Shown here piece after piece: positions 1 through 6,834 of a DNA stretch of 11,470 bases. The DNA comes from Saprospiraceae bacterium (lineage in GTDB: Bacteria > Bacteroidota > Bacteroidia > Chitinophagales > Saprospiraceae), in contig JALVEG010000261.1 of assembly GCA_027031145.1 (NCBI GenBank), forward strand, positions 1-11,470. Reading direction: 5' to 3'. The notes beneath the pieces were generated by a model. That model had not been told where the DNA came from. It worked only from the letters and a program-made list of their open reading frames with translations, and made no database searches. Position numbers and translations under genes: made by a program. Position 1 is the stretch's first letter; every line of letters starts with the position of its first letter.

Positions 1-27
1 CCATAAAATTAATAATTTTTTTTTAAA

Positions 28-47
28 AATTTGTGCACGTGCAAATT
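28..47. promoter_or_regulatory. Imperfect palindrome in the susC-like leader
   Basis: AATTTG (28-33) and CAAATT (42-47) are exact inverted arms around TGCACGTG. The core contains two overlapping 6-bp palindromes, GTGCAC (33-38) and CACGTG (36-41). The site overlaps the candidate -33 element, where a repressor or activator could act. A role as an operator is inference from symmetry and position only. Confidence 0.3.
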
Positions 48-63
48 ATTTTTCATAACTTTA
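30..63 (+). promoter_or_regulatory. Possible Bacteroidota-type promoter for the susC/susD-like pair
   Basis: TTTG at 30-33 and TAACTTTA at 56-63 resemble the -33 (TTG) and -7 (TAnnTTTG) elements of Bacteroidota promoters. The -7 box differs at its last base and the 22-nt spacer is longer than the usual 19 or so. Transcription would then start near 70, leaving a leader of about 130 nt. The match is weak and the true promoter could be elsewhere in the leader. Confidence 0.3.
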
Positions 64-78
64 CGAAAAATTATTATT

Positions 79-90
79 ACACTTAAGTGT
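79..90. repeat. Perfect 12-bp palindrome in the susC-like leader
   Basis: ACACTTAAGTGT reads the same on both strands. It is nested inside a wider inverted pair, TTATTAC (74-80) and GTAATAA (103-109). It lies just downstream of the candidate promoter, so it could be an operator or the base of an RNA hairpin in the leader. Function is not shown by the sequence. Confidence 0.35.
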
Positions 91-145
91 TTTATTTTAA
101 TTGTAATAAATTTTCCCGTGAACTTTCAGTTGAGTTTTTAATAAA

Positions 146-164
146 ATTCGAATCATATTCGAAT
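146..164. promoter_or_regulatory. Tandem ATTCGAAT palindromes, one helical turn apart
   Basis: The 8-bp palindrome ATTCGAAT occurs at 146-153 and again at 157-164. The repeat period is 11 bp, so both copies face the same side of the helix. The second copy extends to a perfect 12-bp palindrome, ATATTCGAATAT (155-166). The pair ends 35 bp before the start codon of the SusC-like gene. Such an arrangement suits a cooperative dimeric DNA-binding protein, but no regulator gene is in the window and the role is inferred. Confidence 0.4.
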
Positions 165-199
165 ATCAGTATATTATTTTATCATTAAAATATTATTTT

Positions 200-3100
200 A
201 TGAAACGAAACTTGTATTTTACTGAAAATCCTAAATTTCCTGTTTGGAAAAATATGAAATTCCTTTTAGTAATAGGAATTTTATTTTTAGGTTTAAACCT
301 TTCAGCTCAAAAAATCACCGGTAATGTTAAAGATGCCATTACCGGAGAGCCATTGATAGGTGCTACAATCTTGGAAATGGATACCAATAATGGTGTTATT
401 TCTGATTTGAATGGTAATTTTACTATTAAAGTAAAATCTCCCGATGCAAAATTAAAAATAACCTATGTTGGTTATGCGGATTTAATTTTGGCTTTAGATG
501 GAAAAACTAATTTGGAGTTGGTATTATCTCCCGGTACTCAATTGGAAGATGTAGTTGTAACTGCATTGGGTATTTCCAGAGAAAAAAAATCACTTGGTTA
601 TGCTGTAACTGAATTGAAAGGAGATGATGTAACAAATTCCAAAGAATCAAATGTGATCAACGGACTTGCCGGAAGAGTTCCCGGTTTGGTTATGACCAAA
701 TCAGCTGCAGGACCCGGATCAAGTACCAGAGTTGTAATTCGTGGAAATGCTTCTTTGACAGGCAACAACCAGCCTTTATATGTTGTAGATGGTATTCCTG
801 TAGATAATTCGGGTTTTGGATCTGCAAACGGAAATGGAACAGCCAATTATTTAAGAGTTGACTACGGTAGTGGTATTTCTGATATAAATCCTGATGATAT
901 TGAATCTATTTCCGTATTGAAAGGACCAAATGCTGCTGCTCTGTATGGTTCAAGAGCTTCAAACGGTGTTATATTAATAAACACTAAAAAGGGATCAAAA
1001 AACAAAGGTTTAGGTGTAACTTATTCTGCACATTATTCATCGGAGAATCCTCTTTTGCTTCCTGAATATCAAAACAAATACGGTCAAGGTTCAAATGGTA
1101 CCATTGATCCTGATAACTTGAAAAACGAATCATCCTCCTGGGGACCTGAAATGGACGGTTCAAGTCGCCCGTATTGGTTAGGAGAAAATAAAGCTTATAG
1201 TGCCCAACCTGACAATGTTAAGAATTTTTTCAGAACAGGTAATAATCTGGTCAACACATTAGCTTTTGATGGTGGAAATGACAAAGCCACATTTAGATTT
1301 TCATATTCAAACAGCAAAATAAATTCAATACTTGAAAACTCCGGTTTAACCAGAAATAACTTCAATCTCAGAGGTTCTGTTAATTTGACAGATAAATTGT
1401 CTGTTGATTCAAAAGTAACATACTTCCTCCAGGATGCTAAAAACAGACCAGGTCAGGGTACGGAAGGAATCATGGCATATGTATATACAATGCCAAGGAA
1501 CGTTTCAATTGAAGATGTAAAGAATAACTATAAAAATGCTGAAGGATATTCACAATCTTACAACGTTCTTGGTTCCAATCCATATTGGATACTCAATGAG
1601 GATAAAAATAATGACAGAAAATCAAGGTTGCAGGGATTTGTAAAAACCACTTATAAATTCACGAATCACTTTTCTGCTTTTGCAAGAGTCGGAACAGATT
1701 ATATCGATCAAAATATTGAAACTGTCAATGCTCACGGTCATTGGTATTTTCCTGCTGGAAGATTCAATTACAGAGATTATAAGATATCAGAAACAAATGC
1801 CGACTTCTTATTTATGTATGACAATAACCTGACAGATGACTTGGGATTGAATCTGAATGTAGGTGGTAATCATAGATATGTAACCGCAACAAGTCAGGGC
1901 GTAAGAGGTGAAGAATTTAAAATTCCGGACAAAGCTACTGTAAACAGCGCAGTAAGAACATATCCTTTTTATAATCCGATCAGTGAGAAAATTGTAAACT
2001 CTCTTTATGGTCAGGCAAGTTTTTCATACAAAAACTTTTTATATGCTGATTTGACTGCAAGAAATGACTGGTCATCAACATTACCTCCTGACAATTGGTC
2101 TTATTTTTACCCTTCAGCCAGTTTATCAATGGTATTGAGTGAACTTATGGATATCAAATCCTTAGATTTCGCAAAACTTAGATTTAGCTGGGCAAAAGTA
2201 GGTAGTGATACAGATCCTTATAAATTGAAAAATGCATTTCAACTTGCCAGCGAAGATTATTTAGGTCAAACTATTTTGGTACCACAGTCTGTTCAATTGA
2301 ATCCTAATCTTAAACCGGAACAAACCAGTTCGGTTGAATTTGGTTTGGAATTTAAAATGTTTAAAAACAGACTTTATGGCGACATTTCATATTATAACAA
2401 CAATACTTATGATCTGATCACTACTGTACCGGTTCCTCCTTTGACTGGTTATTCTTCAAAATTTGCCAATGTTGGTAATATGAATAATAAAGGATTTGAA
2501 GTATTTCTTGGAGCAACTCCTGTAAAAACCAATGATTTTACACTTGACTTTTCAGTTAACTTCTCCAACAATAAAAATACTCTTTTGGAATTATTTGAAG
2601 GTGTTACCAATTATGTTTATACAACAACAAATGACGGACAAGTTACTGTATTAGCTACTGTAAAAGGCAAAGAAGTAAATGGAGAAATTGCTAATGGTGG
2701 AGTTGGAGACATTTATGGTAAAGATTTCCTGAGAAATGAAAACGGTGATATTGTCGTTGATTCCAAAGGAAGACCAAAATCTACCAGTGCTAAAGTTTAT
2801 CTTGGAAATTATCAACCTGATTATATCTATGGATTCACAGTAGGAGCAAATTACAAGAATTTTGGATTCAAAATGTTATTTGATGGTCGTGTAGGAGGTC
2901 AATTATATTCCGGAACAGATGCAAGAATGGATGCTTCAGGTGTATCTGTAAGAACTTTAGATCACAGGGAACCGTTTGTATTTGACGGAGTAATCAATAC
3001 AGGTACAGAAGATGAACCTGTATGGGAGAAAAACACTACTGAAGTTTCAGCACAGGATTACTATTCTGCACTGAGTGGAGTGACTTCAAATTATATTTAT

Positions 3101-3349
3101 GATCAAACAAATTTAAGATTGAGAGAATTGTCTTTAACATATAAATTGCCTCAATCTTTGATGGATAATCTTCCTTTCAAAAGCGCATCAATAGGATTTG
3201 TAGGAAGAAATCTTGCATTCTTGTATAAGAAAATTGATAATTTTGATCCTGAAACCAGTTATAGTGCCAGCAATTATGCTCAGGGAGTATTATTCTACAA
3301 TTTACCGACTACGAGAAGTCTTGGAGTAAATTTAAATGTTAAATTCTAA
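200..3349 (+). CDS. SusC/RagA-family TonB-dependent outer membrane transporter
   Basis: This is the outer-membrane barrel of a SusC/SusD uptake complex, driven by TonB. After a signal sequence (hydrophobic stretch about 20-34, cleavage likely after SAQ at 35-37) comes a carboxypeptidase-regulatory-like beta domain (about 38-110, with the GEPLIGATI and DLNGNF motifs). A TonB-box-like segment follows (LEDVVVTALGI, 115-125), then the plug (about 128-265) with SusC hallmarks: GLAGRVPGL, YVVDGIPVDN and LKGPNAAALYGSRASNGVI. The rest is a long beta-barrel ending in the outer-membrane-type terminal Phe (NVKF). At 1049 residues it is a normal full-length member. There is no N-terminal STN signalling domain, so it should not itself signal to an anti-sigma factor. 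The start at 200 gives a basic 18-residue extension common in this family; ATG at 254 is an alternative that would begin directly at the hydrophobic signal sequence. The susD-like gene follows after 12 nt. The substrate cannot be read from the sequence. Confidence 0.96.
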   Translation: MKRNLYFTENPKFPVWKNMKFLLVIGILFLGLNLSAQKITGNVKDAITGEPLIGATILEMDTNNGVISDLNGNFTIKVKSPDAKLKITYVGYADLILALDGKTNLELVLSPGTQLEDVVVTALGISREKKSLGYAVTELKGDDVTNSKESNVINGLAGRVPGLVMTKSAAGPGSSTRVVIRGNASLTGNNQPLYVVDGIPVDNSGFGSANGNGTANYLRVDYGSGISDINPDDIESISVLKGPNAAALYGSRASNGVILINTKKGSKNKGLGVTYSAHYSSENPLLLPEYQNKYGQGSNGTIDPDNLKNESSSWGPEMDGSSRPYWLGENKAYSAQPDNVKNFFRTGNNLVNTLAFDGGNDKATFRFSYSNSKINSILENSGLTRNNFNLRGSVNLTDKLSVDSKVTYFLQDAKNRPGQGTEGIMAYVYTMPRNVSIEDVKNNYKNAEGYSQSYNVLGSNPYWILNEDKNNDRKSRLQGFVKTTYKFTNHFSAFARVGTDYIDQNIETVNAHGHWYFPAGRFNYRDYKISETNADFLFMYDNNLTDDLGLNLNVGGNHRYVTATSQGVRGEEFKIPDKATVNSAVRTYPFYNPISEKIVNSLYGQASFSYKNFLYADLTARNDWSSTLPPDNWSYFYPSASLSMVLSELMDIKSLDFAKLRFSWAKVGSDTDPYKLKNAFQLASEDYLGQTILVPQSVQLNPNLKPEQTSSVEFGLEFKMFKNRLYGDISYYNNNTYDLITTVPVPPLTGYSSKFANVGNMNNKGFEVFLGATPVKTNDFTLDFSVNFSNNKNTLLELFEGVTNYVYTTTNDGQVTVLATVKGKEVNGEIANGGVGDIYGKDFLRNENGDIVVDSKGRPKSTSAKVYLGNYQPDYIYGFTVGANYKNFGFKMLFDGRVGGQLYSGTDARMDASGVSVRTLDHREPFVFDGVINTGTEDEPVWEKNTTEVSAQDYYSALSGVTSNYIYDQTNLRLRELSLTYKLPQSLMDNLPFKSASIGFVGRNLAFLYKKIDNFDPETSYSASNYAQGVLFYNLPTTRSLGVNLNVKF

Positions 3350-3361
3350 AATAATTAAATT

Positions 3362-5062
3362 ATGAAAAATAATAAATTTTTAATTCTATTGTTTTTGCTT
3401 ATTGGCTTCATGTCATGTACAAGTAATTTTGAAGAAATAAACAAAAACCCAAATGACATTACCAGTGATGCAGCAAATCCAAAGTATTTGTTGACCGGAG
3501 CGGAATATAAACTATATGCTCCGACAAGGTATACATATTGGAGAGCAAATTTAATACATGCAGACAGATATGCAGGATATTTCTGCTTTGGAAACAGCGG
3601 CAGTTGGTGGAATGATGAATTGGGATACAAATATCATAGCGGATATACTAATGCAGCATGGGATATGTACGGTTCATATTTCAAATATATCAATTCATTT
3701 CTCGAAGTAACTTCTGAGGAAGGCGGGAAATACCAAAATGATAAAATGTACGCTGTAGGTTTGGTTTTAAAATCCTTGTTTTTCCAACAGTACACAGATG
3801 TATTTGGTGATGTACCTTATTCCGAAACAGGAAATACTGATATTTTACAGCCTAAATATGACGAACAAAAAGATATCTATACAGGTATTATTAATGATCT
3901 TAATGAGGCAATGGCAAAAATAGGTGATGCCACTACAACAGGTGAAGGAGAAAGCGATTTGGGTAGTAATGATGTAATATTCAATGGAGATCTGCAAAAA
4001 TGGAAAAAACTTGCAAATGCTTTAAAACTGAGAGTTGCATTGAGAGCTTATGGTGCCTCCGGTGCTGATTTTGCTACCACTGCTATTACCGAAGCTATGC
4101 AGGGACCATTTCAGGAAGTAGGAGAAGATGCTGTTTTAACAAAAGATAACTCTATAAGTCAGTGGAACAGCGCTTCTTATGCTGATATATGGCATCGTTT
4201 CGGAGGAAAAGGATCAAAATGGAAAGTGAGTGAAACAATGGTCAAATATCTTAAAGATAACAATGACCCGCGATTACCATTTTATGCAGAACCTGCAGAA
4301 GGAGGATCAAAATCATTTAAAAGACCTGATGCTTCAGAAGATCCTGATGGTTATGATAAATTTCCCAAAAGAATCAACTTCATCAAGAGTGTATTGGAAG
4401 AAGCCGGCGCAGTATTTGATTTTTCAATGAACGAAGATTCTGCAACATTCGTTATCCCCGAAAATACTTATTACATCGGCCAACCGACGAGATTGGGAGC
4501 AGAAATTAAAAAGTATGCAAGATGGGAATTCTTTTCTTCCTGCAAGGATTATATAGTAGGATTGGATGAAAACAGCAATGAGATAGCTCCTGAATTGGTT
4601 CTTACTGCTGCTGAATCATTCTTCCTGAGAGCACAGGCTATTACCATGGGACTTGCTTCCGGTGATGCAAATGCTATGTACCAAAACGGTTTAAGAGCTT
4701 CTATGACCTATTGGGGAGCATCTGATGCTGATGTTGACAATTATTTGGCAAATGCTTCAATGGGAAGTCTGACCGGAGATAAAAACAGTGATCTTGAAAA
4801 AATAGGAGTTCAAAGATGGATTGCTGCTTATACCGATGGCTACGAAGGATGGTCAATAGTAAGAAAAACAGGATTTCCTAAAGAACTGAGTCAGGGTGTA
4901 TCCGATATCGATATTTTCGGTTTGGGTGATCTCAATGGAAAATATCCTCAAAGATTAAGATATGGTTCCAAAGCTTATGACCTCAACGGTGATCAACTTC
5001 AATTAGCAATTGACAGACAAGGTCCTGATGTTCAGGCGACAGAAGTGTGGTGGGCAAAATAA
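3362..5062 (+). CDS. SusD/RagB-family nutrient-binding outer membrane lipoprotein (SusD-like_2 type)
   Basis: This is the surface lipoprotein that caps the SusC-like barrel and binds the incoming nutrient. The N-terminus is a lipoprotein signal ending in FMSC, with acylated Cys at residue 19. It is followed by the NFEEINKNPN segment typical of the SusD-like_2 branch. The TPR-like helical core is recognisable around residues 120-200, including FFQQYTDVFGDVPYSE and a PKYDEQKDIYTGIINDL stretch that matches the family signature. Near the C-terminus is the conserved type of segment LEKIGVQRWIAAYTDGYEGW. The length of 566 aa is normal. It is co-transcribed with the SusC-like gene (12-nt gap) and followed by an intrinsic terminator. 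Aromatic residues early in the mature protein could contribute to ligand binding, but the ligand is unknown. This branch is often found outside classical polysaccharide loci, so a non-glycan substrate is possible. Confidence 0.95.
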   Translation: MKNNKFLILLFLLIGFMSCTSNFEEINKNPNDITSDAANPKYLLTGAEYKLYAPTRYTYWRANLIHADRYAGYFCFGNSGSWWNDELGYKYHSGYTNAAWDMYGSYFKYINSFLEVTSEEGGKYQNDKMYAVGLVLKSLFFQQYTDVFGDVPYSETGNTDILQPKYDEQKDIYTGIINDLNEAMAKIGDATTTGEGESDLGSNDVIFNGDLQKWKKLANALKLRVALRAYGASGADFATTAITEAMQGPFQEVGEDAVLTKDNSISQWNSASYADIWHRFGGKGSKWKVSETMVKYLKDNNDPRLPFYAEPAEGGSKSFKRPDASEDPDGYDKFPKRINFIKSVLEEAGAVFDFSMNEDSATFVIPENTYYIGQPTRLGAEIKKYARWEFFSSCKDYIVGLDENSNEIAPELVLTAAESFFLRAQAITMGLASGDANAMYQNGLRASMTYWGASDADVDNYLANASMGSLTGDKNSDLEKIGVQRWIAAYTDGYEGWSIVRKTGFPKELSQGVSDIDIFGLGDLNGKYPQRLRYGSKAYDLNGDQLQLAIDRQGPDVQATEVWWAK

Positions 5063-5093
5063 TTTTTGTATAATAAGTAATTTCATAATTTTA

Positions 5094-5122
5094 GGGTTGT
5101 CAAAATTGGCAACCCTTTTTTT
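5094..5122 (+). terminator. Intrinsic terminator after the susC/susD-like operon
   Basis: GGGTTGTC (5094-5101) pairs with GGCAACCC (5108-5115) through eight base pairs, one of them G-U. The loop is AAAATT, and seven T follow directly (5116-5122). It lies 32 nt after the susD-like stop codon and marks the end of that operon. Confidence 0.9.
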
Positions 5123-5175
5123 GATATCTTCCGGGGTCGGGTGCCTTTTGAAATGAAAAAAAATTAATTTAATAC

Positions 5176-5205
5176 TTGAATCCGGTATAAAAAGGTTTAT
5201 TTTTG
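5176..5205 (+). promoter_or_regulatory. Bacteroidota-type promoter for the 5272 gene cluster
   Basis: TTG at 5176-5178 and TATTTTTG at 5198-5205 match the TTG-N19-TAnnTTTG consensus exactly, including the 19-nt spacer. Transcription would start near 5212, about 60 nt before the start codon at 5272. It lies after the terminator that closes the upstream operon, which fits a new transcription unit. Activity is inferred from the match. Confidence 0.7.
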
Positions 5206-5271
5206 TAATAATTGAGGCAAAAATGATTTTAATGACAATCAGACTTATTTTACCGGGTTAATATTTAATTT

Positions 5272-5922
5272 ATGAGAACAACACTAATGTTTATACTGAT
5301 AAATATCTGTTTTATTACCGGATTGAGTACCCAAAATTCAATTCCGGCTAAAGAAAATACAAAACTCCATATTATCAAATCATTTTATTCAAAAGATAGT
5401 CCTGATGCTGTAAGCTTTTACAGGATTGTACAAGATTCGGGTTCTATTTATTATACCGCAGGAAAATTAAATTTTGATACTGAAGGTAATGTAATTCAAA
5501 AAATTATTAAAAATAAAAAGATAAATAAAAACAAACTGGAAAAATATATTTCAAAAGCTTCAAAAGGCAGATCTGTTGAGATAATAAAAGATTCTCCTAA
5601 AGTAATATTTATTCAGCTTAAGACTAAAGACAATCCTGATCTGTTCCAAAAAAGGAAGATAATTTCAAAAAAAATTGAAGACAAGCTAACTGCAAATAAT
5701 CTTGGTACAAGCTATGGTATTGATAAAGGTGACAATGTTATAAACCTGGAAGTTGAAGTTAATGACAGGGACCGTTCATTAGCTATCATTATAGAAGTTT
5801 TGAAGGAAGAAAACGCTCTTCAACACTGCATCATTGGAAAAAGAATTTATATTGAGGCGGATGATTACTTATTTGAAATTATTTATCCGATTGATTTTGA
5901 AGGACAGTTTTACCCTTTTTAA
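5272..5922 (+). CDS. Unrecognised secreted or periplasmic protein, 216 aa
   Basis: I do not recognise this protein. It begins with a hydrophobic signal-like segment (residues about 4-18) followed by small polar residues (STQNS), so export through Sec is likely; there is no lipobox Cys. The mature part is lysine-rich. Residues 75-100 are a very basic, probably helical stretch (KIIKNKKINKNKLEKYISK). Residues 126-205 look like an alpha/beta unit: a basic helix, a GTSYGIDKGDN turn, a strand (VINLEVEV), a helix (SLAIIIEVLKEENAL) and two strands. That second half loosely recalls small bacterial domains of unknown function with a strand-helix-strand core, but I cannot name one. It has its own good promoter upstream and cutA 11 nt downstream, so it probably leads a multigene transcript. 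An in-frame ATG at 5287 is an alternative start but would shorten the signal sequence. Confidence 0.8.
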   Translation: MRTTLMFILINICFITGLSTQNSIPAKENTKLHIIKSFYSKDSPDAVSFYRIVQDSGSIYYTAGKLNFDTEGNVIQKIIKNKKINKNKLEKYISKASKGRSVEIIKDSPKVIFIQLKTKDNPDLFQKRKIISKKIEDKLTANNLGTSYGIDKGDNVINLEVEVNDRDRSLAIIIEVLKEENALQHCIIGKRIYIEADDYLFEIIYPIDFEGQFYPF

Positions 5923-5933
5923 ATAATTATGAT

Positions 5934-6260
5934 ATGGCATTTATAATACTTTACGTTACACACAAAAATAAAGAAGAAGCCAAAAAGATCGGAGATTTTT
6001 TGCTTAATAAACATCTTATTGCCTGTGCCAATTATTTCCCTGTTGAATCCGGATATTGGTGGAATGGTATTATTGAATCGGACGATGAATATGTCTCTAT
6101 TTTTAAAACAAGAAGGGAATTTTGGAATTTGGTTAAAAAAGAAATTGAAAGTATCCATCCTTATGATGTTCCGTGTATCATGAAAATAGAAGTTGAAGCA
6201 AATGATGCTTATGAAAAATGGATATTTAGTGAAACAAAATATGATAAAACAGATGCGTAA
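5934..6260 (+). CDS. cutA: CutA1 divalent-cation tolerance family protein
   Basis: CutA is a small, very stable trimeric protein with a ferredoxin-like fold, historically linked to copper tolerance in Escherichia coli; its true function is still debated. The 108-aa length is typical. Family signatures are in the right order: the first strand with VTHKNKEEAKKIGDFLL (8-24), the LIACANYFPVESGYWWNG block (28-45) with Cys31 and the paired Trp42-Trp43, the KTRREF segment (58-63), HPYDVP (75-80), and the terminal AYEKWI (92-97). It starts 11 nt after the upstream secreted-protein gene. Its 3' end overlaps the methyltransferase gene by 8 nt, which suggests coupled translation. No cytochrome or thiol:disulfide reductase partner is nearby, so context does not clarify a metal role. 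Confidence 0.95.
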   Translation: MAFIILYVTHKNKEEAKKIGDFLLNKHLIACANYFPVESGYWWNGIIESDDEYVSIFKTRREFWNLVKKEIESIHPYDVPCIMKIEVEANDAYEKWIFSETKYDKTDA

Positions 6261-6777
6261 ACTTAAACTAAAAGAGCTTGGCAGGATGTCCGTTCCGGAA
6301 TACAAAAACAGCAAAAAATCACCAATCGTATTGGTTATGGATAATATCCGTTCGGCGATGAATATCGGTTCATTTTTTAGAACGGCGGATGCTTTTGCTG
6401 TCCAAAAAATATATATCTGCGGTATATCTGCTACCCCGCCACATAAAGAAATCAATAAAACAGCAATCGGTGCAACAGAATCAGTTGACTGGGAATACTA
6501 CAAATCTACAAGAGAATGTATTACTAAATTGAAGGACAAGGGATATATCATTACGGGCATTGAGCAAACCGATCAATCTGTCATGCTTAATGAATTTGTT
6601 CCTGAAAAAGATAAAAAGCACGCATTGATTTTCGGAAATGAAGTATCGGGAATAAGTGATGACGTTTTGGATTTATTGGATTTTTCTCTGGAAATACCAC
6701 AATTCGGCACCAAACATTCTTTTAATGTAGCAGTAAGTGGCGGGATAATCTTGTGGCATTACTTTTTGAATTTGTAA
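6253..6777 (+). CDS. SpoU/TrmH-family RNA 2'-O-methyltransferase
   Basis: This is a SPOUT-fold enzyme that transfers a methyl group from S-adenosylmethionine to a ribose 2'-OH in tRNA or rRNA. The three SpoU motifs are clear: NIRSAMNIGSFFRTADAF (31-48), with the conserved Asn and Arg; HALIFGNEVSGIS (123-135); and IPQFGTKHSFNVAVSGG (148-164), which forms the trefoil-knot cofactor site. I chose ATG 6253 because Bacteroidota homologues typically begin MRKLKL, and the result is a compact 174-aa single-domain protein without an extra RNA-binding domain. The frame also opens at 6193 and 6241, but those starts add residues encoded over the conserved end of cutA. The chosen start overlaps the cutA stop by 8 nt. 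The exact RNA target cannot be told from sequence. Confidence 0.93.
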   Translation: MRKLKLKELGRMSVPEYKNSKKSPIVLVMDNIRSAMNIGSFFRTADAFAVQKIYICGISATPPHKEINKTAIGATESVDWEYYKSTRECITKLKDKGYIITGIEQTDQSVMLNEFVPEKDKKHALIFGNEVSGISDDVLDLLDFSLEIPQFGTKHSFNVAVSGGIILWHYFLNL

Positions 6778-6834
6778 CTGATTTGACAGATGAATTTTAT
6801 CAATGATAATTCCGATTTAAAATAAAAAAATAAA

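Noticed and set aside
598..846. Open frame on the - strand inside the SusC-like gene
   Set aside because: It lies antisense to the conserved plug region, has no recognisable domain, and is explained by codon use of the real gene.
3355..3630. Open frame on the - strand over the start of the SusD-like gene, with hydrophobic segments
   Set aside because: It is the mirror of the SusD signal peptide and first helices. The + strand reading has a lipobox and clear family motifs.
4230..4430. Short + strand frame inside the SusD-like gene
   Set aside because: It is out of frame with a well-supported gene and shows no domain or signal.
5123..5175. GC-richer patch (CCGGGGTCGGGTGCC at about 5131-5145) after the terminator as a small RNA or attachment site
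   Set aside because: It has no pairing partner, repeat or promoter of its own nearby, so nothing supports a feature.
6193..6252. Earlier starts of the methyltransferase frame (6193, 6241)
   Set aside because: They add residues encoded over the conserved 3' part of cutA, and homologues begin at the MRKLKL segment, which starts at 6253.
5919..6455. 178-codon frame on the - strand
   Set aside because: It is antisense to both cutA and the methyltransferase, whose + strand proteins are unmistakable. Its sequence is Phe/Ile-rich, as expected from an AT-rich shadow.
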